Numbered from the stretch's first letter, positions 1-6,739 are shown. The stretch: 6,885 bases of DNA from an uncultured Eubacteriales bacterium (GCA_900321505.1 ONWK01000356.1:1-6885); one strand, 5' to 3'. Notes: generated from the sequence alone by a model not told the origin. Made by a program: numbers and translations.

Positions 1-570
1 AAGCTTTCAAAGGTCCTTCCCGGTAAGGGAACCGTGGCCATCATCGGCGGAGGAAATGTGGCTATGGATGCCTGCCGTTCGGCAGTAAGATGTCCCGGAG
101 CAGAGAAGGTATGCGTTGTATACCGCCGTTCCGTAAAGGAGATGCCGGCAGATCCCGCAGAGCTTGCTGAAGCTGTGGAGGAGGGCGTGGAGTTCATTTA
201 TCTTACAGCTCCTTTGGAGGTGCTGGGAGAGGATGGCCATGTTACAGGTCTTAAATGTCAGAAGATGGAGCTTTCCGAACCGGATGCATCGGGAAGAAGG
301 AGACCTGTTCCCATAGATGGCTCTGAATATACGCTTCAGGCAGGGGTTGTGATAGAAGCCATAGGAAGCAGAAGCGAAAATGACGGTGTGGACGGAGTTG
401 AGTTAAGTCAGGACAAAGGACTTATCGTTGTGGATCCGGATACTCTTGCCACCAGCCGCCCGGGAGTTTATGCCGGAGGAGATACCGTTACAGGACCGAA
501 GACGGTCATCGCTGCCATGGGCGCAGGACGGAAGGCCGCAAAAGAGATAGACAGGTATCTGAAGAGTTAA
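1..570 (+). CDS. GltD-like FAD/NAD(P)-dependent oxidoreductase, C-terminal part (5' truncated by window)
   Basis: The reading frame is open from base 1 and ends in TAA at 568-570, leaving 189 residues of a family usually about 450-490 long, so the N-terminal iron-sulfur and first FAD-binding parts lie outside the window. The visible part starts just before the second Rossmann fold, with the NAD(P)H-binding motif AIIGGGNVAMDA (residues 13-24), then a VVYRRS segment, and near the end the FAD-contacting signature GVYAGGDTVTGP followed by a TVIAAMGAGRKAA helix. These are hallmarks of the glutamate synthase small subunit family, whose members pass electrons between NAD(P)H and a partner through FAD. 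The family also includes NfnL-like, YgfK-like and other multi-domain oxidoreductases, so the partner and substrate cannot be fixed from this fragment. A GTG at 34 is an internal Val codon inside the fold, not a credible start. The gene ends at a clear terminator and is not co-transcribed with what follows. Confidence 0.88.
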   Translation, partial: KLSKVLPGKGTVAIIGGGNVAMDACRSAVRCPGAEKVCVVYRRSVKEMPADPAELAEAVEEGVEFIYLTAPLEVLGEDGHVTGLKCQKMELSEPDASGRRRPVPIDGSEYTLQAGVVIEAIGSRSENDGVDGVELSQDKGLIVVDPDTLATSRPGVYAGGDTVTGPKTVIAAMGAGRKAAKEIDRYLKS

Positions 571-589
571 ATATGCAAAAATAATCACA

Positions 590-626
590 GGCAGAAGAGG
601 CATTTCAGTCTCTTCTGTCTTTTTTT
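590..626 (+). terminator. Rho-independent terminator of the oxidoreductase gene
   Basis: A 10-bp stem (590-599 with 610-619, including one G-T wobble), a 10-base loop and a run of seven Ts (620-626) lie 20 bases after the stop codon. This is the standard intrinsic terminator layout and it separates the oxidoreductase from the surface-protein gene. Confidence 0.9.
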
Positions 627-639
627 AATCGGCAAAAAG

Positions 640-648
640 TGGTATGAT
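640..648 (+). promoter_or_regulatory. Extended -10 promoter for the surface-protein gene
   Basis: TGGTATGAT contains the TGn extension and a near-consensus -10 hexamer (TATGAT, 643-648), placing the transcription start near 655 and giving a leader of about 57 bases. At 17-bp spacing the -35 position (620-625) falls inside the T-run of the preceding terminator and is only T-rich, so the promoter probably depends on the extended -10. No operator is evident. Confidence 0.6.
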
Positions 649-698
649 AGAGAACAGCAGATATTTTCAACAGCTGTATGAACCCAAGCATAATGAAG

Positions 699-704
699 AA
701 AGGA
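699..704 (+). promoter_or_regulatory. Ribosome binding site of the surface-protein gene
   Basis: AAAGGA sits 7 bases before the ATG at 712. This supports that start, which also begins directly with a typical signal peptide. Confidence 0.75.
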
Positions 705-711
705 TCAGAAA

Positions 712-2868
712 ATGAAAAGGATTGGAAAAAGTGTAGTAATACTGTTTTTGCTGACTGTAATTTGTGCAGGAGTATTCTGTACGACAGGAAAAGAAGTCTA
801 TGCTGCCGATGCTCCGAAAAGTAAGGCGATAATTTCGCACAGGGTACAGGAATATGAATTTGACTACAGAAAGGAGAACGGTAAACAGCTTGTTAATAAG
901 ACTACAGGTGCTGTTTATGCATCCTGGAACGATATGCCCATCCTTTTTCCCGGGGATAAGGTGACTATCATACCTGATCCGCCGACAGAGGCGAAGGCTC
1001 TTGAAAACAGCAATGTCTCATCCGGAAGCTACGGTGTTGTTTTTACAGACTGCACGGCAGAGACCAAAGGACCGGTAAAGGTGACATCTAAGGTGGATGC
1101 GGGAGAGCCTGTTCATGAAGGATATGGAAAAACCTTTATTCAGAGTTTTGAGATCACCGGTACCGAACCGGTTATGATCGTATGCAATGAATGGGGCGGA
1201 TATACCAGTAAGAAGGTTGAGATAACGAAGGATGATACTACTGTTGAAGTTACCCTGAACTATCTTGCAGACAGGATCGGCTTTAAGTATTATCCCGCAT
1301 ATATAAATCTCGAATTCCAGTATGTGAATGAAAATGGTGAACAGATACAGAGTAAACTGGTACATTATTACGGTGAAGCAGAAAATCCGGATGCCATCTG
1401 GGCAGTTGATGCGATAAACAACCTCAATTCGACAAACCGTGTAAAGCTTATTGTGAACATGCCATATATAGAGGGATATAAGTTGTCAGATATCGAGGCC
1501 CAGAAGTACAGTAAAGGATATAACAGGCCCGGCATTGGAAAATTCGGTGATGAAGAGACTATGGAGATCACTCCCATGTGGGAAGATACCAGCAGGACCA
1601 TCGCCGCCGGTGATGCATTTTCTCTGAATGGCGATTATACCTATGACTGGACCGCAGTAGTATATTATTTCAGCCGGTCACGTACACTTACACTGGACGC
1701 CTGCGGAGGTGAGATCAACGGAGCGGATGTCCGTATTTACAATATGGACAGTAATGATACAGCATATCTCAGCCTTGACAGTGATCAGAATAAAGGTGTC
1801 TACACACCCACATGGAAGGATCACAAATTTGCGGGATGGTATCTTGATAAGGAATGTACACAGCCTGCAGAATCCATTAAGAAGGCTGTTGATCAGTTTA
1901 ACTCAAATTCCTATGACACAAAGGATCGATGCTGCCGGCTTTATGCAAAGTGGGAGGACATCCTGAATGGATGGGTCAAGGAAGATGGCGGAAAGAAATA
2001 TTATATTTCAGGAGAACTGGCAAAAGGTTTCACTAAGATCGACGGAGAGTGGTATTATTTCGATGCTGACGGAATAATGCAGACGGGATGGGTCACAATC
2101 GACGGGGCAAAGCATTATTTTAAGTCCGACGGAACGATGGTGAAAGGAAAATATACCATTGACGGTAAGGAATACAATTTTGATGATAACGGCGTCCTTA
2201 AGGATGATGCTTCCGGCGGCGGTTCAGGAGATCCGGTAGATCCGGGAACTGAAGGAAAGTCCGGCTGGACCACTATCGATGGTAAGAAATATTTCCTCGA
2301 TGAAAAAGGAAAGAAGGTTACAGGCTGGCTGAGTGACGGAGGAAAGATATATTATCTGGGTAAAGACGGTGCGGTATGCTCCGGATGGCAGAAGATAGAA
2401 CAGGAATGGTATTACCTGGATAAGAATGGTGTGCTGCAGACCGGCTGGAAGAAGATCGGCGCAAAGTGGTATTTCTTTGATAAGGACGGAGTAATGCAGA
2501 CCGGTTGGAAGAAGTCTTCAGGTAAATGGTATTATCTGAATACCTCAGGAGCAATGTGTACAGGCTGGAAGAAGGTTTCAGGCAAATGGTATTTCTTTAA
2601 TACCAGCGGAGTAATGAAGACAGGCTGGCTGAAGGATAACGGTAAATGGTATTATCTGAATACCTCAGGAGCAATGTGCACCGGATGGAAGAATATTTCC
2701 GGAGACTGGTATTACTTTAATAATAACGGCATAATGAAGACCGGCTGGCTGCAGGTTGGTAAAAAGTGGTATTACTTTTCCGGAAACGGAGTGATGGTAA
2801 CCGGTACAAAGGAGATTAAAGGCAGGGAGTACAGCTTCAGCGATACCGGAGTATGTCAGAATCCGTGA
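712..2868 (+). CDS. Secreted surface protein with InlB-type repeat and choline-binding-type cell wall repeats
   Basis: The 718-residue product is exported. It has a basic N-terminus (MKRIGK), a hydrophobic core at about 7-24 and a likely signal peptidase site after VYA (residue 31). Residues about 32-196 match nothing I recognise. Residues about 197-320 (FQYVNENGEQ ... EGYKLSD ... VVYYFSR) resemble a MucBP-type fold, which is tentative. Residues 324-416 read as an InlB/Listeria-Bacteroides repeat, opening TLDACGG and closing FAGWYLDKECT ... LYAKWED, though the middle is longer than usual. From 420 to the end are about 14 aromatic 20-residue repeats of the choline/glucan-binding (CW_binding) type with GW, WYY and G-hydrophobic-M positions, split into two blocks by a Gly/Pro/Asp linker (about 500-517). 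Such repeats normally hold proteins non-covalently on the wall or on glycans. There is no LPXTG sorting signal and no catalytic domain I can recognise, so an adhesin or wall-associated role is inferred. It has its own promoter and a downstream hairpin. Confidence 0.9.
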   Translation: MKRIGKSVVILFLLTVICAGVFCTTGKEVYAADAPKSKAIISHRVQEYEFDYRKENGKQLVNKTTGAVYASWNDMPILFPGDKVTIIPDPPTEAKALENSNVSSGSYGVVFTDCTAETKGPVKVTSKVDAGEPVHEGYGKTFIQSFEITGTEPVMIVCNEWGGYTSKKVEITKDDTTVEVTLNYLADRIGFKYYPAYINLEFQYVNENGEQIQSKLVHYYGEAENPDAIWAVDAINNLNSTNRVKLIVNMPYIEGYKLSDIEAQKYSKGYNRPGIGKFGDEETMEITPMWEDTSRTIAAGDAFSLNGDYTYDWTAVVYYFSRSRTLTLDACGGEINGADVRIYNMDSNDTAYLSLDSDQNKGVYTPTWKDHKFAGWYLDKECTQPAESIKKAVDQFNSNSYDTKDRCCRLYAKWEDILNGWVKEDGGKKYYISGELAKGFTKIDGEWYYFDADGIMQTGWVTIDGAKHYFKSDGTMVKGKYTIDGKEYNFDDNGVLKDDASGGGSGDPVDPGTEGKSGWTTIDGKKYFLDEKGKKVTGWLSDGGKIYYLGKDGAVCSGWQKIEQEWYYLDKNGVLQTGWKKIGAKWYFFDKDGVMQTGWKKSSGKWYYLNTSGAMCTGWKKVSGKWYFFNTSGVMKTGWLKDNGKWYYLNTSGAMCTGWKNISGDWYYFNNNGIMKTGWLQVGKKWYYFSGNGVMVTGTKEIKGREYSFSDTGVCQNP
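1969..2208 (+). repeat. First cell-wall-binding repeat block (about 4 units)
   Basis: Four roughly 60-base units encode residues 420-499, with turns such as GEWYYFDADGIMQTGW and KEYNFDDNGV. They are more diverged from one another than the second block, which suggests an older array. The block ends at the flexible linker beginning near 2209. Confidence 0.75.
2281..2865 (+). repeat. Second cell-wall-binding repeat block (10 units of exactly 60 bases)
   Basis: Ten consecutive units (the last one shortened) keep an exact 60-base period with no insertion or deletion. Each encodes a core like KWYYLNTSGAMCTGWK. Alternate units are more alike than neighbours: 2521-2580 and 2641-2700 share an unbroken 38-base match and about 54 of 60 bases by eye. 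That points to recent duplication of a 120-base, two-repeat unit. Confidence 0.85.
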
Positions 2869-2896
2869 TCAAAGCTGCGTGATAAATGATGTAACA

Positions 2897-2924
2897 GACC
2901 TGCGCTGGTATTCCGGCGCAGGTT
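2897..2924 (+). terminator. Strong hairpin after the surface-protein gene, probable transcript end
   Basis: ACCTGCGCTGG (2898-2908) pairs with 2913-2923 around a TATT tetraloop, with a flanking G-T pair: 11-12 bp, GC-rich. No T-run follows directly; five Ts appear only at 2935-2939, 11 bases on. It may stop transcription, stabilise the 3' end, or leave some read-through into the HPt gene. Confidence 0.55.
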
Positions 2925-2962
2925 ATACAGGGACTTTTTCAGAATTGCGGATGGGGAAAAAG

Positions 2963-2968
2963 AAAGGA
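2963..2968 (+). promoter_or_regulatory. Ribosome binding site of the HPt gene
   Basis: AAAGGA lies 8 bases before the ATG at 2977. A 7-bp inverted repeat (2934-2940 with 2956-2962) ends exactly at its 5' edge. Confidence 0.75.
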
Positions 2969-2976
2969 ATAAGATC

Positions 2977-3348
2977 ATGACACTACAGGAATTATATCAG
3001 GAGATCGGCGGCGATTATGAACAGGCAGCAAAGGTACTTCGTTTGGACAGGCTTATCGACAAGCATATACGTAAACTAACACATAACGGGGTTGTTGACG
3101 AACTGATCGAAGCCGGTGATGGTATGGATCCTACTGAGCTTTTTGAAAAGGCCCATGCCATGAAGGGTGTATGCGCTAATCTGGGCCTTACTGCCATGGC
3201 TGAGGCCGCTTCGGAAATAGCGGAAGAGTACCGCCCCGGTAACAGCCGGAAGCTTTCCGATACAGAAGTAAAGGAACGTATCGGCAGGATCGCTGAAATG
3301 TATGCCGGTACGGCAGAAGGAATACGTAAATACGAGGAAAGTCAGTAA
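2977..3348 (+). CDS. Stand-alone HPt (histidine phosphotransfer) domain protein
   Basis: The 123-residue product is essentially one HPt domain, the helical module that shuttles phosphate between receiver domains in a multistep His-Asp phosphorelay. The key motif is AHAMKGVCANLGL (59-71), with the phosphorylatable His at 60, the conserved Lys-Gly at 63-64 and the helix-turn Leu-Gly at 69-70. The flanking sequence is charged and helix-forming, with no signal peptide or membrane segment, so it should be cytoplasmic. The start is supported by AAAGGA 8 bases upstream. The next gene, 67 bases on and in the same direction with no terminator between, is a hybrid kinase with two receivers and no HPt of its own, so this protein is its obvious partner. 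The final target response regulator is not in the window. Family assignment is firm; the pairing is inferred from adjacency. Confidence 0.88.
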   Translation: MTLQELYQEIGGDYEQAAKVLRLDRLIDKHIRKLTHNGVVDELIEAGDGMDPTELFEKAHAMKGVCANLGLTAMAEAASEIAEEYRPGNSRKLSDTEVKERIGRIAEMYAGTAEGIRKYEESQ

Positions 3349-3351
3349 ACG

Positions 3352-3399
3352 GCAGTAAATCAGCAGTAAAATAGCAGTAGAACAGCAGTAAAACAGCAG
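3352..3399 (+). repeat. 11-bp tandem repeat between the HPt and kinase genes
   Basis: Four units of GCAGTAAAACA type start at 3352, 3363, 3374 and 3385 with exact 11-base spacing. A fifth start (GCAG, 3396-3399) runs into the G-rich stretch before the kinase. A related CAGTAAAC at 3343 contains the HPt stop codon. Every unit carries TAA or TAG, and because 11 is not a multiple of 3 these stops fall in all three frames. Confidence 0.85.
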
Positions 3400-3403
3400 G
3401 GGG
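3398..3403 (+). promoter_or_regulatory. Probable, weakly placed ribosome binding site of the permease-kinase gene
   Basis: AGGGGG is the only G-rich stretch upstream of the ATG at 3416, but the gap is 12 bases and AT-rich, longer than ideal. It begins inside the last partial 11-bp unit. No better start is present: the protein from 3416 opens with a normal APC N-terminus, and the next Met (residue 16) would remove the start of helix 1. Confidence 0.5.
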
Positions 3404-3415
3404 CTTCATATATTT

Positions 3416-6400
3416 ATGAAAGATGTAGTTCCATCAGGCAGTAAAAAATATCTTGGTGTCATGGGGGCATGGGCCCTTGCCTTCGGCTGCAGTGTGGGCT
3501 GGGGTTCTTTTGTAATGCCCGGGACAACATTTCTGCCGATCGCGGGCCCCGTCGGAACCGCTATAGGTCTTGGCCTCGGCGGTCTGGTAATGCTCATCCT
3601 TGCGGTGAATTTCAATTATCTGATGAACCGTTATCCGGACAGCGGAGGTATCTATACCTACACCAGGAAGGCCTTTGGCTACGACCATGGTTTTCTCAGC
3701 GCATGGTTTCTGGTACTTACCTATATTGCGATCATCTGGGCAAATGCCACAGCGCTTCCGCTTATTGCAAGAACGGTGCTGGGAAATACCTTCAGGTTCG
3801 GATATATGTACCAGATCGCAGGATATGATATATATTTCGGAGAAATACTGCTTGCAGTCGGAGCGCTGGTGCTTGCGGCGCTTGTATGTCTTTTCAGAAA
3901 AACGGCTGCCCGGACACAGATTATTATGGCGGTTCTCCTTTTTATGGGGATAATCATCTGCTTTGTGGCTGCGGCAGGAAAGAATGAAACCGGAGGCTTC
4001 ACTCCTGCATATTCACCGGATAACAGTAAAGCGGGAGGAGTTTTTACTATTTTTGCGCTGGCTCCCTGGGCTTTTGTGGGCTTTGAGTCCATCACCCATT
4101 CTGCGGCAGAGGCAAGATTCTCATTGAAGAAATCCTTCCGTATCATGGCAGTAGCGGTTATTACGGCGGCCATAGCATACATCCTGCTTTCACTGATGGC
4201 AGTTACCGCTTTGCCGGAGGGCTGCAGTTCATGGACTGACTATGTGGCTGATCTGGACAGCTATAGCGGCGCTGCATCACAGCCTACCTTCTTTGCTGCA
4301 AATTCTGCCATGGGAGATGCAGGCAGTGCCATCCTCGGAGTGGCTGCACTCGGTGCGATCTTCACCGGACTGATAGGTAATTATATTGCTCTCAGCCGGC
4401 TTCTCAATTCCTTATCTGATGATGGCCTTTTCCCAAAATGGTTCGGTAAAAAGATATGGGAGCATGTTCCCAGGAATGCGATCCTTGCGATCCTTGCCGT
4501 TTCCGTGGTCCTTCCCTTCCTGGGACGTACAGCAATCAGCTGGATAGTGGATGTAACTACTGTAGGTGCGACCATAGCATATGCACTTGCATCAGCATCT
4601 GCCTGGAAGACGGCGCGTTTGAGTAAGGACAGGAAGAACATGGTGGTCGGTATGATCGGCATGATCATTTCCATTCTTTTCGCATTGGAATTTCTGATCC
4701 CGAATCTGATATCCATAAAGACACTTTCTACGGAATCCTATCTTATCCTTGCACTGTGGAGTATCGGAGGCTTCCTGTATTTCCGGCTGTTCCTGCGTAA
4801 GGATAAGGAAAAGAGGATGGGGCGGTCCATTATAGCGTGGGTGGTTCTTCTGGCACTGATCATATTTACATCAAGCATATGGATGCGCCAGACAACGGAT
4901 AATGCCATAGATAACTGTACTGAAAAAGTGCAGAATTATTATGAGGAACACGGATCAGGAGCAGATCAGACATTTATCCGGAATGAAATGAATAATGTTG
5001 ACAGCACAATGAGAACCGCCAGCCTTATCCAGATCGGCCTCATTGTTGTGTCGCTGATCATACTTCTTCAGATCTACGGTATCATGCAGGAACGTGAGAA
5101 ACAGGTGGAGGTTGAGAAGGCTCTGGCTGAGGAAAGCAGCAGGGCCAAGACCAGCTTCCTGTCGAATATGAGCCACGAAATCCGTACGCCTATGAATGCC
5201 ATAATCGGCCTGGATAATATTGCCCTGAGGGATCCGGATCTTACTCCGAGGACCAGAGAACATCTGGAAAAGATCGGGGCCAGCGCAAACCATTTGCTTG
5301 GGCTGATCAATGATATCCTGGATATGAGCCGCATCGAATCCGGGCGTATAGTGCTGAAAAATGAAGAATTTTCCTTCAGAGAGTTCATTAATCAGATCAG
5401 TATCATCATTAACGGACAGTGCCAGGACAAGGGCCTGAGTTATGACTGCAATATCGTGGGGCATGTGGCTGACTATCTATACGGCGACGATATGAAGCTT
5501 AAGCAGGTGATGATCAATATACTCGGTAATTCCGTAAAGTTTACCAATACCCCGGGAAGCGTTACACTGACTGTGGAGCAGCTGGAAGAACAGGAGGACA
5601 GCTGTAAACTCCGGTTTATAATGAGGGATACGGGTATCGGAATGGATAAGGAGTATATACCGAAGATATTCGAAACCTTCTCACAGGAGGATTCCACCAA
5701 CACTAACAAGTACGGCGGAAGCGGCCTGGGCATGGCTATCACCAAAAATTTTGTGGAAATGATGAACGGTGAGATCAATGTGGAAAGCGAGAAGGGCGTT
5801 GGTACCACATTTACCGTTACGGTTACGCTGAAGGTATCTGATCGAAGTGCTCATTCAGAACATGGTATCAGGCTGCCGGCAGGACTTCGCGCGATAATCA
5901 TCGATGATGATGAGATCGCCTGCGAGCATGCGCAGTTTGAGCTGAAGGGTATAGGTATCGAATCCGATACGGTTACGGACGCAAGGACGGCAGTTGATAT
6001 GATCAGGACGGCTTTTGAGGCGGGCAATGCATATAATCTTATGCTTACAGATTACAGGATGCCGGAAATGGACGGCCTGGAGCTTACACGAGCCGTGCAT
6101 GCCTTTGATCAGGGTGAGACCGCTGTGATAATGCTGACCGGATACAGCTGTGACTCTATTGAAGAGGAAGCCAGAATGGACGGCGTGGACAGTATCCTTG
6201 CAAAACCGCTTTTCTCCGAAGTACTTCTGAAGGAGATCCAACGAGTGCTTTCTGTGAAAAATGATCTGGAAACCGGGCAGGAAGAAAAAACGGTAAAAGG
6301 ACCGGCAGCAGTAGTGAGCCTTGCAGGCCGCAGAGTTCTGATGGCAGAGGATGTGGAGCAGAATGCAGAGATCCTTGCTGATCTGCTGGATCTGGAGGAT

Positions 6401-6715
6401 ATAGAATCAGAGCATGCCGTGAATGGTGAGGAGGCAGTCCGAATGTTCTCAGAACATGAGGAGGGGTATTATGATGCCATCCTGATGGATGTGCGTATGC
6501 CTGTAATGGACGGACTTATGGCTACCCGTACGATCCGTGAACTGGAGCGGCCGGATGCAAAGACTATACCGATCATTGCAATGACGGCGAATGTCTTTGA
6601 TGAGGATGTGGAACGTTCACTTCAGGCAGGGATGAATGATCATCTGTCCAAGCCCGTAGAACCGGAAAAGATGTATGAGACTATATCACGTCTTATCGCA
6701 GGACAGGATCTGTAG
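3416..6715 (+). CDS. APC-type amino-acid permease fused to a hybrid histidine kinase with two receiver domains
   Basis: The 1099-residue product joins a transporter to a sensor kinase. Residues about 12-460 form a full APC permease of 12 hydrophobic helices: an unwound helix-1 motif GCSVGWGSF (24-32), the helix 2-3 signature YPDSGGIYTYTRKAFG (73-88) and helix-6 APWAFVGFES (216-225). Two further helices (471-490 and 535-556) enclose a predicted external loop of about 44 residues and lead into a coiled-coil (558-580). The kinase core has H-box SHEIRTP with His587, N-box Asn705, DTGIGM (738-743) and GGSGLGM (767-773). Receiver 1 (about 824-940) has D830-832, D879, T908 and K930. Receiver 2 (about 972-1095) has E978/D979, D1025, T1057 and K1079. 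All catalytic residues are present. There is no internal HPt, which the upstream HPt gene can supply. Known analogues are transporter-kinase fusions such as CbrA, which uses a different permease fold. The likely role is sensing, and possibly importing, an amino acid or amine; the substrate is unknown. Confidence 0.9.
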   Translation: MKDVVPSGSKKYLGVMGAWALAFGCSVGWGSFVMPGTTFLPIAGPVGTAIGLGLGGLVMLILAVNFNYLMNRYPDSGGIYTYTRKAFGYDHGFLSAWFLVLTYIAIIWANATALPLIARTVLGNTFRFGYMYQIAGYDIYFGEILLAVGALVLAALVCLFRKTAARTQIIMAVLLFMGIIICFVAAAGKNETGGFTPAYSPDNSKAGGVFTIFALAPWAFVGFESITHSAAEARFSLKKSFRIMAVAVITAAIAYILLSLMAVTALPEGCSSWTDYVADLDSYSGAASQPTFFAANSAMGDAGSAILGVAALGAIFTGLIGNYIALSRLLNSLSDDGLFPKWFGKKIWEHVPRNAILAILAVSVVLPFLGRTAISWIVDVTTVGATIAYALASASAWKTARLSKDRKNMVVGMIGMIISILFALEFLIPNLISIKTLSTESYLILALWSIGGFLYFRLFLRKDKEKRMGRSIIAWVVLLALIIFTSSIWMRQTTDNAIDNCTEKVQNYYEEHGSGADQTFIRNEMNNVDSTMRTASLIQIGLIVVSLIILLQIYGIMQEREKQVEVEKALAEESSRAKTSFLSNMSHEIRTPMNAIIGLDNIALRDPDLTPRTREHLEKIGASANHLLGLINDILDMSRIESGRIVLKNEEFSFREFINQISIIINGQCQDKGLSYDCNIVGHVADYLYGDDMKLKQVMINILGNSVKFTNTPGSVTLTVEQLEEQEDSCKLRFIMRDTGIGMDKEYIPKIFETFSQEDSTNTNKYGGSGLGMAITKNFVEMMNGEINVESEKGVGTTFTVTVTLKVSDRSAHSEHGIRLPAGLRAIIIDDDEIACEHAQFELKGIGIESDTVTDARTAVDMIRTAFEAGNAYNLMLTDYRMPEMDGLELTRAVHAFDQGETAVIMLTGYSCDSIEEEARMDGVDSILAKPLFSEVLLKEIQRVLSVKNDLETGQEEKTVKGPAAVVSLAGRRVLMAEDVEQNAEILADLLDLEDIESEHAVNGEEAVRMFSEHEEGYYDAILMDVRMPVMDGLMATRTIRELERPDAKTIPIIAMTANVFDEDVERSLQAGMNDHLSKPVEPEKMYETISRLIAGQDL

Positions 6716-6739
6716 CGGGAGCATGTGCCTGCACTCGGG

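Noticed and set aside
34..570. GTG at 34 as the start of a short complete gene
   Set aside because: The frame is open to base 1 and the GTG lies inside the Rossmann-fold strand (TVAIIGGGNV). The gene simply enters from the left of the window.
1018..1601. Reverse-strand frames under the surface-protein gene
   Set aside because: Their composition and position mirror the codon pattern of the real gene, and no start signals or family motifs are seen.
2800..2868. LPXTG-type sorting signal at the C-terminus of the surface protein
   Set aside because: The protein ends in a partial wall-binding repeat (GVCQNP), with no LPXTG, hydrophobic stretch or basic tail.
3367..3372. TAAAAT as a -10 box for a kinase-specific promoter
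   Set aside because: No -35 match stands at the right distance, and the sequence is explained by the 11-bp repeat.
3352..3399. CRISPR-like array
   Set aside because: Units are 11 bp and directly adjacent, with no unique spacers.
3721..4182. Reverse-strand open frames under the permease and kinase
   Set aside because: They are shadows of a strongly supported + strand gene, with no ribosome site and no recognisable domain.
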